DNA of 55,675 nucleotides from assembly GCF_004801405.1 (NCBI RefSeq), contig NZ_SSOB01000057.1, positions 1 to 55,675 of the forward strand. Direction: 5' to 3'. Positions 17,521 to 24,620 of the stretch are shown here, piece after piece (the first letter of the stretch is position 1; every line of letters begins with the position of its first letter). This stretch comes from Cohnella fermenti. GTDB lineage: Bacteria > Bacillota > Bacilli > Paenibacillales > Paenibacillaceae. The notes under the pieces are model-generated. The model did no database searches and was not told the origin of the DNA. It saw nothing but the letters and a program-made list of their open reading frames with translations. Both the position numbers and the translations under genes were made by a program.

Positions 17521-18141
17521 TCACATGTCATGGGAGGTTGGTCGACGGGCGGCAATCTCTTCCATCGTCCGGGCGTCTCCGGGAAGCCCTCGCTCCGCGA
17601 GTCCCTGCAGCACCTTGTCCCTTCTTGCCTCCGGGAGGTTCTGCCCGAATTTGAACTTGCCGACGGTGTCCTCGGCATCGAGACGCATCACGGCGACTCC
17701 GCGCAAGGAGGAAGCGTACTTCGGATCGGCGGCGTCAATCTTGGCGTATCCGCCTTCCGGCTGCATGGATTGCAGCAGGGCGCCTAGCGCCTCGGCCTTC
17801 TCCGCCGCATCCTCCACCTGCTCGACCCGGCCCCGAATCCGCACGGAGCGGAAGAAGACGGTTGCCGGGCAAGCGAGGTACGGGTCGCTGAAGTACGACG
17901 GAATGAAGGCATGTGCCTCGTAAACGACGAACTCCGCCCGTGAATCGGCCGCGAGACCGCTCATTTTCTCGCCCTTCTTGCTTCCGTGGAAGTAGGTTGC
18001 GCCGCCGAAGCGCGCATAATTCAGCGGAACGGCCTTGGGCCAGCCGTCCGCGCCGACAAACGTCAGCACCCCGTCGTGCTTCTCTTGAAGGAATTGCTCG
18101 ATCTGCTCGCTCTCCGCGATTTGGAATTCTTGCCTGCGCAT
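17521..18141 (-). CDS. Pyridoxamine 5'-phosphate oxidase-like FMN-binding split-barrel protein
   Basis: A 206-residue protein of the FMN split-barrel superfamily, closest in look to the NimA/Pyridox_ox_2 type. Recognisable are DGWPKAVPLNYARFGGATYF (first barrel strands), HGSKKGEKMSGLAADSRAEF (FMN phosphate region with the HxxxxGxK pattern) and VFFRSVRIRGRVEQVED. It likely reduces a small oxidised molecule or handles a flavin/B6-like substrate; the exact reaction is unknown. It is divergent from the MocR-type regulator 160 bases away, an arrangement in which the regulator commonly controls its neighbour. GGGGG lies about 8 bases before ATG. Confidence 0.82.
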   Translation of the reverse strand: MRRQEFQIAESEQIEQFLQEKHDGVLTFVGADGWPKAVPLNYARFGGATYFHGSKKGEKMSGLAADSRAEFVVYEAHAFIPSYFSDPYLACPATVFFRSVRIRGRVEQVEDAAEKAEALGALLQSMQPEGGYAKIDAADPKYASSLRGVAVMRLDAEDTVGKFKFGQNLPEARRDKVLQGLAERGLPGDARTMEEIAARRPTSHDM

Positions 18142-18195
18142 GGGTGAAGCCCCCTTGGACTGGATGATTGGATTCGGATTCGGCTTCCGGTGCGG

Positions 18196-18216
18196 CCTCC
18201 GATTCAGCCTCCGATT
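18196..18216. promoter_or_regulatory. Candidate MocR operator: CCTCCGATT direct repeat
   Basis: CCTCCGATT occurs at 18196-18204 and again at 18208-18216, a 12-base period, in the intergenic space between the divergent FMN-binding gene and the MocR regulator. Related GGATTCGG words lie just upstream. MocR/PdxR regulators are known to bind direct repeats in such divergent regions; assignment here rests on position only. Confidence 0.4.
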
Positions 18217-18237
18217 GGATTCATTCTAGAGCTTCGA

Positions 18238-18265
18238 TTGACAAACAAAAAGATCCAATTATGAT
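18238..18265 (+). promoter_or_regulatory. Sigma-A promoter of the MocR-type regulator
   Basis: TTGACA (18238-18243) and TATGAT (18260-18265) are separated by 16 bases. The in-frame ATG at 18261 lies inside the -10 box, so it cannot be the start codon of a transcript made from this promoter; this supports the TTG start at 18303. Confidence 0.75.
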
Positions 18266-18302
18266 TAAAATCAATAGGCCATTCGCAAGGGGGACTGCAG
18301 CC

Positions 18303-19871
18303 TTGTTCCAAATTCCGTACGAGACGCGGCTGAGCGAGTGCGGCAGCAAGCATCTGGCGCTGTACCAGGCGCTTCGGGACGGCATTGTCTCCGGCTTGCT
18401 CGAGCCGGGAACGCGCTTGCCCTCGACGCGGCAGCTTGCAGGCCTGTATCGCTTGTCGCGCGGCAGCGTCAGCCTCGCTTACGAGATGCTGGCCGCGGAA
18501 GGTTATGTGCGCACCGGAATCGGGCAGGGGACGTTCGTGGCCGGCCGACCGGGCTCGCTGCCCCCGGCGGCCCCGGCGCTCCAAGGGGCTTCCCGCGTCC
18601 CCGGCGAAGCGCAGACCGAGGCGGGCGCCGAGGCCGCCTCCCGCCCGCCGAAGCTGGAGCTGTCGGCCTGGGGAGAGCGGGTGAACCGGGCGGCAGGGAA
18701 GCTGATCGGTCGGTATGCCGATCCTCCCGGCTTCGCAGGCGTCTCGTTCGTGCCGCGCGGCATGGGCGAGAAGGGCTTCCCCTGGATGGAGTGGAAGGCC
18801 GCCGTCTCCGCGCAGTGGCGCAAGCTCGGGCCGGGCGCGGACAATCGGTGGACAACCGAGGGCAGCGAGCGGCTGCGCCGGGTCATCGCCGAGCGGCTCG
18901 GCCGCGAGCGGGGCATTCGCTGCTCCGCCGACGATGTCGTCATCACCGGCGGCTCGATGCAGGCGATCGCGATCGTCTCGCAGTTGCTGCTCGAAGCAGG
19001 CCGGACGGCGGTCGTGGAGGACCCGGGCTACCCCGGCATCGGCTTCGCCGTGCACGGAACCGGAGCGGCGCTTGAGCCGGCAGGCGTCGACGAAGAGGGC
19101 ATCGTGCCGCAGGACTGGCGCGCCGACCTGCTGTTCGTCACGCCGACGCGGCAATTCCCGACGGGGGCGGTGCTCCGTCTGGAGCGGCGGCTGGCGCTGC
19201 TCGACTGGGCCTCCCGGCGGGAGAGCTGGATCGTCGAGGACGATTACGACAGCGACTTCCGCTGGGGCGGGCGGCCGATCGAGCCGCTCAAGTCGCTCGA
19301 CCGGGAGGGCCGGGTTGTCTATGTCGGCAGCTTCTCGCGAACGATGCGGTCCGAGATTCGCATCGGCTATGTCGTGCTGCCGCCCGCGCTGCGGGAGCCG
19401 TTCGTCCGGGCGAAGCGGCTGTACGATCCGTATCCCGAAGGAATCGCGGAGCAGAACGCGCTCGCGGAATGGATCGAGAGCGGCGGCTTCGACCGCCACC
19501 TGAGACGGATGCGGCGGATCTGCCACAAGCTGCAGATGAGGCTGCGGCTGGGACTCGAAGGACCGCTCGCGGCGCTGTTCGAGACGGTTCCTTCGGATGC
19601 GGGACTGGCGCTCTTCGCCTATTGGCGAGGCGACGAAGCCGATTACCGGCGTCTGCGGGAGCGCAGCCGCGAGCGGGGCGCGTTCTGGCAGGACGGATCG
19701 CGTTATCGCATGGCCGACGGGCCCGCCCGTCCGTCCGCGCTGTTCGGCTTCGCGCATCTTGAAGAGGAGGAGATCGCCGCCGGCATCGAGCGGATTCGGC
19801 AGGCGGCCGTCGAGCTTAAGCTTATTCCACATGGAGACCATGGAGATCAAGGAGGCAGCAACCATGCTTAG
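18303..19871 (+). CDS. MocR/PdxR-type transcriptional regulator (GntR wing + aminotransferase-like domain)
   Basis: A 522-residue regulator. A GntR winged helix fills about residues 1-80 (GLLEPGTRLPSTRQLAGLYR, SRGSVSLAYEMLAAEGYV). After a Pro/Ala-rich linker, an aminotransferase-like effector domain runs from about 150 to 515. It retains the Asp motif (VEDDYDSDFRWGG), but the position of the PLP-binding lysine reads FSRTMRSEIRIGY: Arg346 (codon 19338-19340) replaces the usual Lys. The start is TTG at 18303, with AAGGGGGA (18287-18294) eight bases upstream and a promoter directly before it. It probably controls the divergent FMN-binding gene and itself. Its stop overlaps the next gene by 8 bases. 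Confidence 0.87.
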   Translation: MFQIPYETRLSECGSKHLALYQALRDGIVSGLLEPGTRLPSTRQLAGLYRLSRGSVSLAYEMLAAEGYVRTGIGQGTFVAGRPGSLPPAAPALQGASRVPGEAQTEAGAEAASRPPKLELSAWGERVNRAAGKLIGRYADPPGFAGVSFVPRGMGEKGFPWMEWKAAVSAQWRKLGPGADNRWTTEGSERLRRVIAERLGRERGIRCSADDVVITGGSMQAIAIVSQLLLEAGRTAVVEDPGYPGIGFAVHGTGAALEPAGVDEEGIVPQDWRADLLFVTPTRQFPTGAVLRLERRLALLDWASRRESWIVEDDYDSDFRWGGRPIEPLKSLDREGRVVYVGSFSRTMRSEIRIGYVVLPPALREPFVRAKRLYDPYPEGIAEQNALAEWIESGGFDRHLRRMRRICHKLQMRLRLGLEGPLAALFETVPSDAGLALFAYWRGDEADYRRLRERSRERGAFWQDGSRYRMADGPARPSALFGFAHLEEEEIAAGIERIRQAAVELKLIPHGDHGDQGGSNHA

Positions 19872-20649
19872 TGCATCGCCGGAATCGTTCTACCTTCTCC
19901 CTTACTTCGCGAAGACGGTGTGCGAGCCGGGCTGGAAGTGGCAGAAGCGCGAGAAGCCGCTGCAGAACTTCGATCTGTTCTACGTCTGGAGCGGCGAAGG
20001 GGAGGTTATCCTGAACGACGAGCCCTTCGCGGTAGGCAAGGGCAGTTGCTTCCTGTTCCGGCCGGGCGATCACACGAGCGCGACGCACAACCCGCAGAAG
20101 CCGCTCGTCCTTACGTACATCCACTTCGACGTGACGGAGCCGGTCGGCCATATCCCGGCGCCGTACCGGCAGATGGAAGATCCGATCGAATTCGAATATT
20201 TGCTGTCCCGCTACATCCGGTTGTTCCTCGTTGAGACGTTCGCCGCCAAGGAGGAGGCGCAACTGCTGCTTAAGCAGATGATGATCCACCTGCTGCGCGA
20301 CGATCTCAGCGAACCCGTCGAACGCAAGGCAAGCAATCAGCTCACCGAGACGATCCACGAGATAGCGAACTACATTCGCCAGCATCCGGGCGTCCAGCAC
20401 CGGGTCGACGACCTGGCCGCCAGGGCGGGACTGTCCTCCCGCTACTTCTCGATCAAGTTCAAGGAACTGATCGGCGCGTCGGTGCAGACGTACATGATCC
20501 GGACCCGGATCGAGCGGGCGCAGCACCTTCTGCTGCACGCGGGGATGAACGTCACCGAAGTGGCCGACGCGCTCGGGTACCGGGACATCTTCTTCTTCAG
20601 TCGGCAATTCAAGCAATATACGGGGAAAAGCCCTTCCGAGCTCCGATAA
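19864..20649 (+). CDS. AraC-family transcriptional regulator with cupin-type sensor
   Basis: A 261-residue regulator. Residues 1-150 form a small beta-barrel sensor (YVWSGEGEVILNDEPFAVGK, FLFRPGDHTSATHNPQKPLV). The last ~100 residues are the AraC DNA-binding domain with two helix-turn-helix motifs (VDDLAARAGLSSRYFSIKFK and VTEVADALGYRDIFFFSRQF). AAGGAGG is eight bases before ATG at 19864, inside the end of the MocR gene, so the two are translationally linked. The target genes are not evident; no sugar genes lie downstream on this strand. Confidence 0.9.
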   Translation: MLSASPESFYLLPYFAKTVCEPGWKWQKREKPLQNFDLFYVWSGEGEVILNDEPFAVGKGSCFLFRPGDHTSATHNPQKPLVLTYIHFDVTEPVGHIPAPYRQMEDPIEFEYLLSRYIRLFLVETFAAKEEAQLLLKQMMIHLLRDDLSEPVERKASNQLTETIHEIANYIRQHPGVQHRVDDLAARAGLSSRYFSIKFKELIGASVQTYMIRTRIERAQHLLLHAGMNVTEVADALGYRDIFFFSRQFKQYTGKSPSELR

Positions 20650-20659
20650 CAAATTAAAG

Positions 20660-20746
20660 AACCCATTATCCCGTCGCTTCAGAGGAGCCGCACGAACGCG
20701 TTAACGCGTCGACGCAGCATCCTCTGACCGGAGGGGATAATGGGTT
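20660..20746. terminator. Large hairpin terminator between convergent genes
   Basis: AACCCATTATCCC (from 20660) pairs with GGGATAATGGGTT (to 20746). An inner stem CAGAGGA/TCCTCTG (20680-20686 with 20720-20726) encloses a palindromic ACGCGTTAACGCGT-like core. It lies between the AraC gene and the convergent psd gene, with TTTTG after it on the plus strand, so it can end transcription from at least the AraC side. Confidence 0.75.
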
Positions 20747-20769
20747 TTGTCGCATTCATTTGAACAACA

Positions 20770-21573
20770 CTACCGTACCTTCTCTTCCGCTTCCTTCAGC
20801 TTCCCGAGTTTTTGGCCCATTTTCACCCGATCGCCTGCCTTCCGACACTCGCACTCGCCGCACGTTCCGTTCTCCGCCAGAAGCACGACCGTCGAGCCGA
20901 ATTCGAAGTAGGCAAGCTCCTGACCGGCCTCGAGCCGATTCGGGAGCGGTTCCGCGTAGCGGATGCTGCTCACGTTCAGCGCGCCGACCTTGACGACGGC
21001 AATCTCGCCTTCCTCGTGCCGGATGTAGGTGATGAGCCGCTCGTTGCGGGACAGCACACGCCTCATGCAGGTCAGCCCGAAGTCGTTGACCGGGTACACC
21101 TTGCCGGGAACATGCTCGCTCTCGACAATCGTGCCGGAGCAAGGGGAATGAATGCGATGATAATCGGTGGGGCTCAGATATAGCACCCAATAATAACCGT
21201 GCTCGTATTGGCCCGTCCGGGGAGAGCCGTTCAGCAATTCCTCGATCGTGTAGTCCTGCCCCTTCACCTGAAGGAGCTGGCCGTCCTTGATTGTGCCGCA
21301 AGACGTGATCAAGGCATCGACGGGACTGAGAAGCGCACCTTCCTCCGAGTCGAGCGGGCGCGCGCCGGGCTTCAGACGCCGTGTGAAAAAGTCGTTTAAG
21401 CAAGCGTATTCGCGCAAGCTCTTCTCCGCCTCCTCCACCGGAATTCGGTACAGCGCCGCGAACCGGGGAATGAAGCGTCGGCTTAGCGAGGACTTGGCCA
21501 GTCTTCCCGTGAGGCGGGAGACGGATTTGCGCGAGGACAGCTCGGTCATGGAGCGCATCAGCCAACGATTCAT
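20770..21573 (-). CDS. psd: Phosphatidylserine decarboxylase proenzyme
   Basis: A 267-residue self-processing membrane-associated enzyme that converts phosphatidylserine to phosphatidylethanolamine. The three catalytic elements are visible: SPVDALI (Asp), LSPTDYHRIHSPC (His) and FEFGSTVVLL, where the Ser of the GST motif becomes the pyruvoyl group (here FGST instead of the more usual LGST). Its length matches Bacillus Psd. The ATG at 21573 is preferred to one at 21648 because an AGAAGGAG site lies upstream and homologues begin near this point. No pssA gene is adjacent. Confidence 0.93.
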   Translation of the reverse strand: MNRWLMRSMTELSSRKSVSRLTGRLAKSSLSRRFIPRFAALYRIPVEEAEKSLREYACLNDFFTRRLKPGARPLDSEEGALLSPVDALITSCGTIKDGQLLQVKGQDYTIEELLNGSPRTGQYEHGYYWVLYLSPTDYHRIHSPCSGTIVESEHVPGKVYPVNDFGLTCMRRVLSRNERLITYIRHEEGEIAVVKVGALNVSSIRYAEPLPNRLEAGQELAYFEFGSTVVLLAENGTCGECECRKAGDRVKMGQKLGKLKEAEEKVR

Positions 21574-21750
21574 GCGCCTAAGCCACTCCTTCTCTCGGAT
21601 TCGTCGCCTGCGCCAGGCAAGCGATACGATCGTCCCTAAGTGTGACACATCGGCGGCAAAAGTTCAATACGGGCGCAGGGTAGCTGCCGTGCTCGTTCGC
21701 ACCCGAAGCGTGTATTCTAGCTTAACAGCCCGTATGGAGGAGGAGCCGGA

Positions 21751-22893
21751 ATGCATAAAGTCGCCTTCGTCACGCCGGGAGCCTATCCGGTTCCTTCGCC
21801 GAACGGAGGATCGGTGGAGCGGGTCGTCGAGAAGCTTGTTCCGCTGCTGCAGCCGGCGATCGAAGCGAGAATCTTCGGACGCGGAGGCGCCCGTCTTCGT
21901 CCGCTCGGCCGTCTGAACGGCGTCGTCTGCGAACGCCTGCCGATGGCGAGCCGGGGAGCGTACATGAACCGGGTCGTGCGGCGTCTGCGCGCCTGGCGGC
22001 CCGATCTGATCGAGGTCGAGAACCGGCCGAAGACGATCCTTCGTCTGCGAAGGGAATTCCCGCGCGCGAACCTGTGGCTGCACCTTCATTCCAACACGTT
22101 CCTGCTTCGCCCCTACCTTAATGATAAGCGGACGCTGCTGGCCAGCGTGCGGGCGGCGGACCGGATCATCGTCAACAGCCGGTTCCTAAGGGAATTCGTC
22201 GTGCGACAGGCGCCGGAAGCGGCGGGCAAGATCGGCATCGTCCATCCGGGAGTCGAGCCGGAGCGATTCCTGCTGCCGCATCGGGAGGTTGGGCGGGCGC
22301 AGCGCGGGTGGTGCGATCGCCGAATCGTTCTCTATATGGGACGGCTCATCCCGCTCAAGGGCGTCCATCATCTGCTGAAGGCGCTGCCGGAGCTGGTCCG
22401 GAGGGTGCCGAACGTGCTCGTCGTCATCGTCGGCAGCCCGTTCTACGGGTCCGGCCGGATGACGGAGTACAGCCGCAAGCTGCGCCGGATGGCGAAGCCG
22501 TATGCCGCGCATGTGCACTTCCAATCGTACGTCCCTTACGATGAAGTGCCGGAGTGGTACGCTCTCGCGGACGTCGCGGTCGTGCCTTCGGTGCGGCGCG
22601 AGGCGTTCGGGCTCGTGAACGTGGAGGCGATGGCTGCGGGGCTTCCCGTCGTGGCGACCCGGATCGGCGGGATGCCGGAGATCGTCCAGGACGGCAACAC
22701 GGGATTCCTGATCGACGCGGCGAACGCCCCGGCCGAGCTGGCCGACCGGCTGTCGCTGTTGTTGGCGAACGAGGCGCTGCGGGCGGAGATGGGGAGAAGA
22801 GGACAGGCGCGCGTATGCGAGCAGTTCATGTGGCAGCACTCCGCGGCCGGGTGGCTTCGGGAGTGGAACGGTTTTTGGGGCGGAGGGCGGTAG
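21751..22893 (+). CDS. Glycosyltransferase family 4, CotSA-like
   Basis: A 380-residue GT-B glycosyltransferase. The N-terminal acceptor domain begins with the typical loop FVTPGAYPVPSPNGGSVERV. The C-terminal donor domain has LYMGRLIPLKGVHHLLKAL and the EX7E-type region EAFGLVNVEAMAAGLPVVAT. The overall look and length resemble B. subtilis CotSA, a spore-coat-associated transferase. This is of interest because a spore-surface-like island starts 2 kb downstream, though the call rests on general family features. GGAGGAG precedes ATG. It is convergent with mntH across a shared terminator. Confidence 0.85.
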   Translation: MHKVAFVTPGAYPVPSPNGGSVERVVEKLVPLLQPAIEARIFGRGGARLRPLGRLNGVVCERLPMASRGAYMNRVVRRLRAWRPDLIEVENRPKTILRLRREFPRANLWLHLHSNTFLLRPYLNDKRTLLASVRAADRIIVNSRFLREFVVRQAPEAAGKIGIVHPGVEPERFLLPHREVGRAQRGWCDRRIVLYMGRLIPLKGVHHLLKALPELVRRVPNVLVVIVGSPFYGSGRMTEYSRKLRRMAKPYAAHVHFQSYVPYDEVPEWYALADVAVVPSVRREAFGLVNVEAMAAGLPVVATRIGGMPEIVQDGNTGFLIDAANAPAELADRLSLLLANEALRAEMGRRGQARVCEQFMWQHSAAGWLREWNGFWGGGR

Positions 22894-22931
22894 GGGAGAA
22901 GCGATAAATACGTTATTCGGCGAAAATAAGA

Positions 22932-22976
22932 AAAAGCCGTTCTCCGGGTCGACGAGACCGTTGGAGAGCGGCTTTT
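22932..22976. terminator. Bidirectional terminator between GT4 gene and mntH
   Basis: AAAAGCCGTTCTCC (22932-22945) pairs with GGAGAGCGGCTTTT (22963-22976), with an inner GGTC/GACC stem. A-rich and T-rich flanks on both sides let it serve both converging genes. Confidence 0.85.
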
Positions 22977-22994
22977 CCCCTTGTGCGGGGTTGC

Positions 22995-24350
22995 TTACAG
23001 ATCGACGAACGTCGAGACAAGCAGGTAGGCGTTCAGGATGACGATCGCGACGGTGATAACGGCGGCGGTGAGCTTAAGCCACAGCCGGTTCGCGAACGCC
23101 CCCATCTTCTCCTTGCTCGACGTGAACTTCACGAGCGGAATGACGGCGAAGCTGAGCTGCATCGACAGGATGACCTGGCTGAGGATAAGCAGGTCGGTCG
23201 CGCCTCTGTCGCCGTACAGGGCGATGACGATGACGGCCGGCACGATTGCGATGAGCCGGGTGATCAGCCGTCTGAGCCAGGCGGGCAGCCGGATGTTGAG
23301 GAAGCCCTCCATGACGATCTGGCCCGCGAGCGTCCCGGTCAGCGTCGAGTTCTGCCCCGATGCGAGCAGGGCGACGCCGAAGAAGATCGATGCCATCGTC
23401 GTTCCGAGCAGCGGAGTCAGCAGGTCGTACGCTTCGCCGATCTCCGCGACATCCGTATGGCCGGTCGTATGGAACGCGGCGGCCGAGATGATCAGGATCG
23501 CGGCATTAATGAAGAGAGCGAAGAACAGGGCGATGGTCGAGTCGAGCGTCGCGAACCGGATCGCCTGCCGCTTGCCGAGCTCGGTCTGTTCGTACTGTCT
23601 CGTCTGGACGATGGAAGAGTGCAGGTACAGGTTATGCGGCATGACGGTCGCCCCGAGAATGCCGATCGCGATGTAGAGCATCTCCGGATTCGAGACGATC
23701 TCCGCCTTCGGAATGAAGCCCTTCATCACTTCTCCCACGGCGGGCTGGGAAAGGAAGAGCTCGGCGGCGAAGCAGAAGCCGATGATGGCGATCAGAGCGA
23801 TGACGAACGCCTCCAGATAGCGGAAGCCCTTGTTCTGCAGGAACAGAATCAGGAGGACGTCTACAGCCGTTAGTATAACCCCGTAGATGAGCGGGATTCC
23901 GAACAGCAGATTCAGCGCGATCGCGGCTCCGATCACTTCGGCCAGGTCGCAGGCGGCGATGGCCAGCTCCGCCAATATCCAGAGACCGAAGGAGACCGGC
24001 TTGTTGTAGTGGTCGCGGCAGGCTTGCGCCAGATCCCTGCCGGTCACGATGCCGAGCTTGCCGGCGAGCGCCTGGAGCACGACGGCCATCAGGTTGGACA
24101 GAAGGATGACGGACAGCAGCGTGTAGCCGAACTTGGAACCGCCCGCGATATCCGTCGCCCAGTTGCCCGGGTCCATGTAACCGACCGCGACCATATAGCC
24201 GGGACCGACGAACGCAAGGAATTTACGGAAGGTGGAGCCGCTCTTCGGAATCCGCAAGGAACGATGGGATTCGGGGAGCGAAGGCTGGCCGGCCTGCTGC
24301 CGCCAACCCTTGGACCTTGTCTGGGTCTGGATGGTTACTTCTTCTTGCAT
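22995..24350 (-). CDS. mntH: Nramp-family manganese transporter
   Basis: A 451-residue proton-coupled Mn2+ importer with about eleven membrane helices. The two unwound metal-binding motifs are present: DPGNWATDIAGG in helix 1 and MPHNLYLHSS in helix 6. ATG at 24350 is chosen because AGGTGAT lies just upstream; an in-frame ATG at 24410 would sit next to the operator. Control by manganese through MntR is predicted from the operator at 24411-24431, which overlaps the start of the transcript. Confidence 0.95.
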   Translation of the reverse strand: MQEEVTIQTQTRSKGWRQQAGQPSLPESHRSLRIPKSGSTFRKFLAFVGPGYMVAVGYMDPGNWATDIAGGSKFGYTLLSVILLSNLMAVVLQALAGKLGIVTGRDLAQACRDHYNKPVSFGLWILAELAIAACDLAEVIGAAIALNLLFGIPLIYGVILTAVDVLLILFLQNKGFRYLEAFVIALIAIIGFCFAAELFLSQPAVGEVMKGFIPKAEIVSNPEMLYIAIGILGATVMPHNLYLHSSIVQTRQYEQTELGKRQAIRFATLDSTIALFFALFINAAILIISAAAFHTTGHTDVAEIGEAYDLLTPLLGTTMASIFFGVALLASGQNSTLTGTLAGQIVMEGFLNIRLPAWLRRLITRLIAIVPAVIVIALYGDRGATDLLILSQVILSMQLSFAVIPLVKFTSSKEKMGAFANRLWLKLTAAVITVAIVILNAYLLVSTFVDL

Positions 24351-24410
24351 GATGATCACCTCGTGGACAAACGGTGTTGTTCTTATCAATCTTTTTGGCC
24401 TGTGGGCCAT

Positions 24411-24431
24411 AATGTTTCCCTAATGCAAAAC
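24411..24431 (-). promoter_or_regulatory. MntR operator
   Basis: Read on the minus strand, TTTGCATTAGGGAAAC matches the B. subtilis MntR box TTTGCCTTAAGGAAAC at 14 of 16 positions. It lies immediately downstream of the predicted mntH transcription start, where bound MntR-Mn would block transcription. Confidence 0.75.
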
Positions 24432-24445
24432 TCGAAGATGATATT

Positions 24446-24474
24446 ACTATACGCCGGACCGTTCGAATTGTAAA
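24446..24474 (-). promoter_or_regulatory. Sigma-A promoter of mntH
   Basis: On the minus strand TTTACA (24474-24469) and TATAGT (24451-24446) are separated by 17 bases. The start of transcription would fall near 24439, just before the MntR site. Confidence 0.7.
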
Positions 24475-24579
24475 CCACATTTTTGTTGGGTGCATGGCGA
24501 GAGCGGTGCAGGTACGGGCCTGCGTTCTGTTGCATGGGACATCGGATTGCGCCGACAGTCGCGCCCATGGGTGAATGTG

Positions 24580-24588
24580 CATATGATA
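24580..24588 (+). promoter_or_regulatory. Possible mother-cell sigma -10 element before the repeat-protein gene
   Basis: CATATGATA fits the CATAnnnTA -10 pattern of sigma-K (and partly sigma-E) promoters and lies 32 bases before the ATG of the giant repeat protein. No convincing -35 element was found, so this is only suggestive. Confidence 0.3.
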
Positions 24589-24620
24589 CGTTAGATTGTC
24601 ATGTTGGGAAGGAGAGGACC

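Noticed and set aside
18168..18302. Longer N-terminus for the MocR regulator
   Set aside because: This stretch contains the promoter and candidate operator; its translation is low-complexity Ser/Asp/Ala.
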